From contig JABDAI010000003.1 in assembly GCA_013289195.1 (NCBI GenBank), forward strand, positions 7,240 through 71,239: a DNA stretch of 64,000 bases, written 5' to 3'. The notes under the pieces are model-generated. The model saw only the letters and a program-made list of their open reading frames with translations. It was not told the DNA's origin and did no database searches. The position numbers and the translations under genes are program-made. Each line of letters begins with the position of its first letter. Position 1 is the first letter of the stretch. The DNA comes from Verrucomicrobiota bacterium (GTDB lineage: Bacteria; Verrucomicrobiota; Verrucomicrobiae; Opitutales; CG1-02-43-26). Shown one piece after another: positions 60,044 through 64,000 of the stretch.

Positions 60044-60781
60044 TTAGCGAAGATGAAGTTCTTTTTCAATAAGTCGAAGGGCTTCAGGAGAGAAACCTTT
60101 CGCATTTTTTTTGGGTACGAGTGAAGGATTTTTTGCGAAGGCTTCTCGAACAACACGGAACGCAGCAGGAGTGGGGCGAAAGTCGGGCGTAAAATAGAGT
60201 TCGAAGGGATCTATTGGAGGAGGTGCTGGAAGTTGATTTAAAGTGGTATTTGTTGTGGGTTGAGTATTTTCAGGCGTAGAATTTGAAGTAGTAGTATTTG
60301 GATAGGTTATATTTGGGGAAATAGTATTTTCGGATGAGGCATTTAAATGTGGGGTATTTTCCAAGATCGTATTTGAATTATTTGGAGGAGGTGAATAAGG
60401 AGGATAGGAAGGAGGGTCATAAGGAGGATCGATAGGGTCGTCAGGCCAATTGTCGTCATCATTTTGGAATTTTAATTCAAGTTTTTTTTCTTTGATGGTG
60501 AGTTCACGAGTTTTAATTTCTGGAGATTTAATTTTGTTGTAGGCAGTGGCATGTGCGCCCAAGAGGGTTGAAATGGTTTTGAGTTTATCGAGATCCATGA
60601 TAGAACCATCGGAAGGAAAGTGTTGGGAAACACATTCGGACAGGCGCATAAGGTTGTACTCAGCGAGGTGGATCCCCGGGTTGGTGAGTTCAATTTTTTC
60701 ACAGGTATTGTTTTTTATAGCGTGAAGGAATGCGAGTTCTTTTTGATGACCGAGGGTGTTTATTGAATTTGCATTATTCAT
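60044..60781 (-). CDS. Hypothetical protein with proline-rich and Asn/Thr-rich linker
   Basis: I do not recognise this 245-residue protein. An alpha-helical N-terminal domain (1-105) is followed by an acidic and proline-rich stretch (WPDDPIDPPYDPPSYPPYSP, about 110-133), an Asn/Thr/Ser-rich linker (about 133-185), and a C-terminal helical segment with TPAAFRVVREAFAKNP. The proline-rich part includes one PPxY sequence (PPSY), a motif that eukaryotic WW domains bind. No signal peptide is visible. It is isolated, with long AT-rich flanks. Function is unknown. Confidence 0.58.
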   Translation of the reverse strand: MNNANSINTLGHQKELAFLHAIKNNTCEKIELTNPGIHLAEYNLMRLSECVSQHFPSDGSIMDLDKLKTISTLLGAHATAYNKIKSPEIKTRELTIKEKKLELKFQNDDDNWPDDPIDPPYDPPSYPPYSPPPNNSNTILENTPHLNASSENTISPNITYPNTTTSNSTPENTQPTTNTTLNQLPAPPPIDPFELYFTPDFRPTPAAFRVVREAFAKNPSLVPKKNAKGFSPEALRLIEKELHLR

Positions 60782-61351
60782 AGTTTTTTGGTTTTTTTGG
60801 GAATTTTTTTATTTTTATTGTGAGTCGTATTTGTTTTATTATTGTTTTATTATTGTTTTATTATTTTTGTTTTTGAATATTGGGTTAAAGGTGACAGTTG
60901 TAAAATCATAGATTATAGATTATAGGATATGAGTTAAGAGTTAATATTCGGTTACCGAGGGGAAAGCTTCAGGAGTAAGCAGAAGCATTCCAGATTTTGA
61001 TCATGCCTCCAAAGAAGAAAGATCCGAGGAGGATTATTAATGTTTGAGTTAATAACGTTGTATCAACCTTTTTGAGGTTCTTTTCATGTATTCAAAATTT
61101 TTATAAGATTGCAAGCTTTTTTTAAAAAAATATTTTTTTATTTTTTTATATTGTTTCTGATTTTTGATTGTCAATAAACACAGAGCTCAGGCTTAAAGTG
61201 AAATTCTTAGATTCTTTAGGCAGAGTTCTGTGAATATATTTTGTAATGTGCATCAGAAATAATACCCAATCTCAATGTGCATAGGTGAAAATAAGAAATG
61301 GCTTTATTTTCAAATTTTGCTAAAAATGAAAATATACTTTCTTGAAAAGCT
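60782..61351. other. Long AT-rich intergenic region with short repeat and coding-like stretch
   Basis: This 570-bp gap between minus-strand genes has three exact copies of the 11-mer TTGTTTTATTA (60831-60863). At 60945-61040 an open frame reads YSVTEGKASGVSRSIPDF and EERSEEDY before a stop; it has protein-like composition but is bounded by a stop on the 5' side. I could not find an RNA gene. The rest is AT-rich and featureless. Confidence 0.5.
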
Positions 61352-63175
61352 TTAAGCAGCAACCTTCGAAGCTCTTTTTCGATCACTTGGGTTAAGTAAT
61401 TTCTTACGTAAACGAATACTGATAGGAGTGACTTCGACCAGTTCATCATCTTTAATATAGGATAAAGTTTCTTCAAGACTTAGTACTTTAGCAGGTGTTA
61501 ATTTAATATTATCATCGCTGCAGGCGGCTCGAATATTCGTCAATTGCTTGCCTTTAATAGGATTTACTTCGAGGTCGTTATCTCTATTGTGCTCTCCGAT
61601 AATCATACCTTCATAAAGTTTTGTTTTGGGGCTGACGAACATTATTCCTCGTTCTTCTAAGTTCCACAGAGCAAAGGCAACTGCCTCACCATTGGAATTT
61701 GAAATTAAAGCACCATTTCTTCTGGACGCAAGTTCACCTTTAAATGGCTGATAATTAAGAAAAATACGATTCAAGGTTCCAGTTCCACGAGTATCTTTGA
61801 GGAATTCGCCTTGGTAACCGATTAGGCCTCGAGAGGGTACATTAAAGGTCAGACGGGATTTGCCTCCGGTAGAGGGTCTTAAATCATGGAGCTCGCCTTT
61901 ACGCATGGATAGTTTTTCTACAACTACTCCGCAATAGGCTTCATCGACGTCGACGATGACTTCTTCGATGGGCTCTAGCAGTTCTCCATTTTCATCGCGT
62001 TTAAATAAAACACGAGGTCTTGATACGGAGAGTTCAAAGCCTTCTCGGCGCATATTTTCGATGAGAACGCCTAATTGTAGTTCTCCCCTACCCCCGACTT
62101 CAAAGCTATCGCCTGTGCTGGAAATTTCTAATGTGATAGCGACGTTGGATTCGGCTTCTCGTTGCAATCTATCTAAAATCATTCTTGTAGTGACTTTCGT
62201 CCCTTCAGTGCCTGCTAGAGGTGAATTATTAACACTGATGGTAATCGCCATAGTGGGAGGATCAATAGGAGTTGAGGGAATTGCCTTCATGACTTCGGGA
62301 GAGCAGATGGTATCTGCTACGGAGGTATTTTCAATGCCTGCAATAGCAACAATGTCCCCTGCTTCAGCGACGTCGATTGGTATGCGGTCGATTCCTTTAA
62401 ATCCGAACAATTTAGTAAGTTTGGTATTTTCGATCAATTTTCCATTTAAATCTATGCCTTTTACTGTGGTACCGACTTTAGCGATTCCGGAATAAACTTT
62501 TCCAATTAAAATACGTCCGACGTAGGGGTCTGCAGTAAGAATACTTGCTAGCATGGAAAAGCCGCCTTCGGAAGACACATTAGGAGCGGGCACATAGTCT
62601 TTAATTAAATTAAACATGGGGGTAAGGTCCTTGCCTATTACATTAGCTTCGGTTGTGGCCCAACCGTTTCTTCCTGAGGCATAAAGAACGGGGAAATCGA
62701 GTTGTTCATCGGTTGCATCGAGGGAAATAAATAAGTCGAAAATTTCATTAAGCACTTCGCTCACACGGCTATCTGGGCGATCCACTTTATTGATGATAAC
62801 AATGGGTTTAAGGCCAATTTTTAAGGCCTTTGAAAGAACAAACTTCGTTTGAGGCATGGGTCCTTCGGCGGCGTCTACCAGGAGGATAGCGCCATTGACC
62901 ATAGATAAAACACGTTCAACTTCGCCACCGAAATCCGCGTGGCCTGGAGTATCAATAATATTGTATTTAATTCCTTGAAACTGGATAGATGTAGGTTTCG
63001 CCAAAATGGTAATTCCGCGTTCACGCTCGATATCGTTGCAATCCATGATTCTTTCTGCAACTTTTTCGTGCTCTTTAAAAGTTCCACTTTGTCTAAGCAT
63101 GTTATCGACCAAGGTTGTTTTACCATGGTCTACGTGCGCTATAATTGCAATATTGCGAAATTGATTTACTGACAT
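61352..63175 (-). CDS. typA: Ribosome-associated GTPase TypA/BipA
   Basis: TypA is a translational GTPase involved in stress and cold adaptation and 50S assembly. The P-loop AHVDHGKT is at residues 13-20, followed by RGITI, DTPGHADFGGEVERVL and NKVDRPDSR. Domains II and III and the C-terminal SNSNGEAVAFALWNLEERG and KGKQLTNIRAACSDDNIKL blocks are complete at 607 residues. It begins 280 bp from the decayed amidotransferase frame and has a long AT-rich 3' region. No Shine-Dalgarno is present. Confidence 0.98.
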   Translation of the reverse strand: MSVNQFRNIAIIAHVDHGKTTLVDNMLRQSGTFKEHEKVAERIMDCNDIERERGITILAKPTSIQFQGIKYNIIDTPGHADFGGEVERVLSMVNGAILLVDAAEGPMPQTKFVLSKALKIGLKPIVIINKVDRPDSRVSEVLNEIFDLFISLDATDEQLDFPVLYASGRNGWATTEANVIGKDLTPMFNLIKDYVPAPNVSSEGGFSMLASILTADPYVGRILIGKVYSGIAKVGTTVKGIDLNGKLIENTKLTKLFGFKGIDRIPIDVAEAGDIVAIAGIENTSVADTICSPEVMKAIPSTPIDPPTMAITISVNNSPLAGTEGTKVTTRMILDRLQREAESNVAITLEISSTGDSFEVGGRGELQLGVLIENMRREGFELSVSRPRVLFKRDENGELLEPIEEVIVDVDEAYCGVVVEKLSMRKGELHDLRPSTGGKSRLTFNVPSRGLIGYQGEFLKDTRGTGTLNRIFLNYQPFKGELASRRNGALISNSNGEAVAFALWNLEERGIMFVSPKTKLYEGMIIGEHNRDNDLEVNPIKGKQLTNIRAACSDDNIKLTPAKVLSLEETLSYIKDDELVEVTPISIRLRKKLLNPSDRKRASKVAA

Positions 63176-63296
63176 ATGTTTAATATATAAATTTTTTGTA
63201 GTTTAAATTAGTAATAAAAAAAAGAAGGCTAAATTAAGTTTTTTTGATATTTCGTTTTACTAATCGAAAAAATCCTCTGACCCCGTAGTGTTTATT

Positions 63297-63995
63297 TTAA
63301 TTTTTATATATACTATATAGGATATCGAGGATGTTGGCAAGCATTAAATTACTAGAACTGTGGTTATTTAACAAATCCTCTGCCAGAGTCAACTTATCTA
63401 ACTGATACGCAACCGCTGGGCCTAATTCAATCTCCCTTTTTCCCAGAGAATTTTGTTAGAAATCCCTCATCTTAGAAACGCAATTTTCAAGATGCTCAAC
63501 AAGTTCTTGGTTAACTCTCTGTATAGTGGCTTTTGCTACTTCTCTATCAATTCCCATTTTTTTAGCATATTGCATGGAGCGATAATAATTTTCGAAGATA
63601 CCAAATACATTATCAAGAAATTGCTTATGACGATTTAAACCAACATAATCGGAATCACTATAATATTTTTCAGGATGGAACTGAATTCCTATTTTATTGG
63701 CCCCGAAGCTGATTGCCTCTGGAATATTCTTATCTGAAACTGCTGCTAATTTTATGTCTTCGCCAAGATTATTGATATCTGCGGCATAATTATGTCCAGT
63801 AAAAGCGTCGGTGAGCTCAATTGGGTTAATTTTGAAAGTAGAAAGCGCTTCGGCTTGCTCTTCTGGAGTTAGTAGCAAAAAATGAGGGACAGTGCCCGGA
63901 ATAAAACTTACTTTTATGGGCGTGTCGCCAAAGGGTTTAATGTGAATAAAAAAGAATAAGAAAAGCTGGATTTTATGATACAAAAAGATAGATTA
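63297..63995 (-). pseudogene. Decaying class-I glutamine-amidotransferase (peptidase C26-like) gene
   Basis: The longest frame on the minus strand is 63983-63456 (175 codons from a TTG). It shows the C-terminal part of a peptidase C26/class-I amidotransferase: GTVPHFLLLTPEE, AVSDKNIPEAISFGANKIGI and QFHPEKYYSDSDY with the catalytic His-Glu pair. The nucleophile-Cys half is absent. The same frame has a TAA at 63995-63993, and it continues after the TAA at 63458-63456 for 52 more sense codons (GKREIELGPAVAYQLDKLTL ...) to the stop at 63299-63297. Two in-frame stops in protein-like text, with the start missing, indicate a pseudogene. Confidence 0.6.
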
Positions 63996-64000
63996 TTTAC

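Noticed and set aside
60955..61010. Stretch resembling the 4.5S RNA loop (AGGAGTAAGCAGAAG)
   Set aside because: The conserved SRP RNA core (GGAAGGAAGCAGCC) is not matched and no long hairpin encloses it.
61956..62495. Open frame of 179 codons opposite typA
   Set aside because: It is an antisense shadow of a fully conserved GTPase gene, and its text has no recognisable domain.
1..64000. CRISPR arrays and rRNA genes
   Set aside because: No regularly spaced direct repeats with unique spacers and no rRNA sequence were seen.

Overview
The window is AT-rich DNA from a Gram-negative bacterium. Outer-membrane biogenesis genes (LpxB, LolD, a LolC/E-type permease, two TolC-type channels) show the envelope type. 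Accessory genes of a kind associated with life inside eukaryotic cells (F-box-like and leucine-rich-repeat proteins, a lipase-STAND NTPase fusion, a secreted JmjC/cupin protein, a protein with a bipartite NLS-like motif) suggest a host-associated, possibly amoeba-associated, organism. My best guess is the PVC superphylum. The argR next to glnPQ recalls Chlamydia pneumoniae, and F-box/LRR/NLR expansions are known in amoeba-associated Chlamydiae. This assignment is inference and no marker in the window settles it. Most start codons lack a Shine-Dalgarno sequence. Promoters of several accessory genes and of the tRNA look like ordinary sigma70 sites (TTGACA-like, 16-17 bp, TATAAT-like).

Layout. 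1-3780: end of obgE and a three-gene ABC-2 export operon. 3891-10323: the lipase-STAND giant gene with a palindrome upstream and a strong terminator downstream, then an unknown 681-residue protein. 10548-14723 (minus): pseudouridine synthase, TonB/TolA-like protein, Maf, TolC. 14813-17765: nadE and hemL. 17848-21660: accessory genes. 21738-27395 (minus): a four-gene MacAB-TolC-like efflux operon whose adaptor carries a GAF domain. 27523-31584: argR/glnPQ, a second pseudouridine synthase, an SDR and a ribosome hibernation factor. 31819-36648 (minus): a TPP riboswitch followed by thiE, thiL, thiD and, in the same run, an LRR-like gene and an MFS transporter. 36733-41036: a MITE-like element, mnmA, fmt, der. 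41092-42750: a toxin-gene remnant and two Q/N-rich paralogues. 42801-48316 (minus): lysS, lolC/E, lolD, a Gfo/Idh oxidoreductase, lpxB. 48443-56029: accessory block with two F-box/LRR genes, the NLS-like protein, a small secreted protein, a dead gene, a JmjC/cupin protein and an unknown gene. 56046-63995: carA, a lipoprotein, tRNA-Thr, a fatty-acid desaturase, a proline-rich protein, typA and a decaying class-I amidotransferase gene.

Conserved housekeeping operons alternate with islands of lineage-specific genes. The islands hold the pseudogene remnants, the tandem repeats and most of the promoter-operator-like palindromes. The strongest candidates for undescribed biology are the lipase-STAND protein with its upstream palindrome, the GAF-adaptor efflux pump, and the F-box/LRR/NLS/JmjC gene set.
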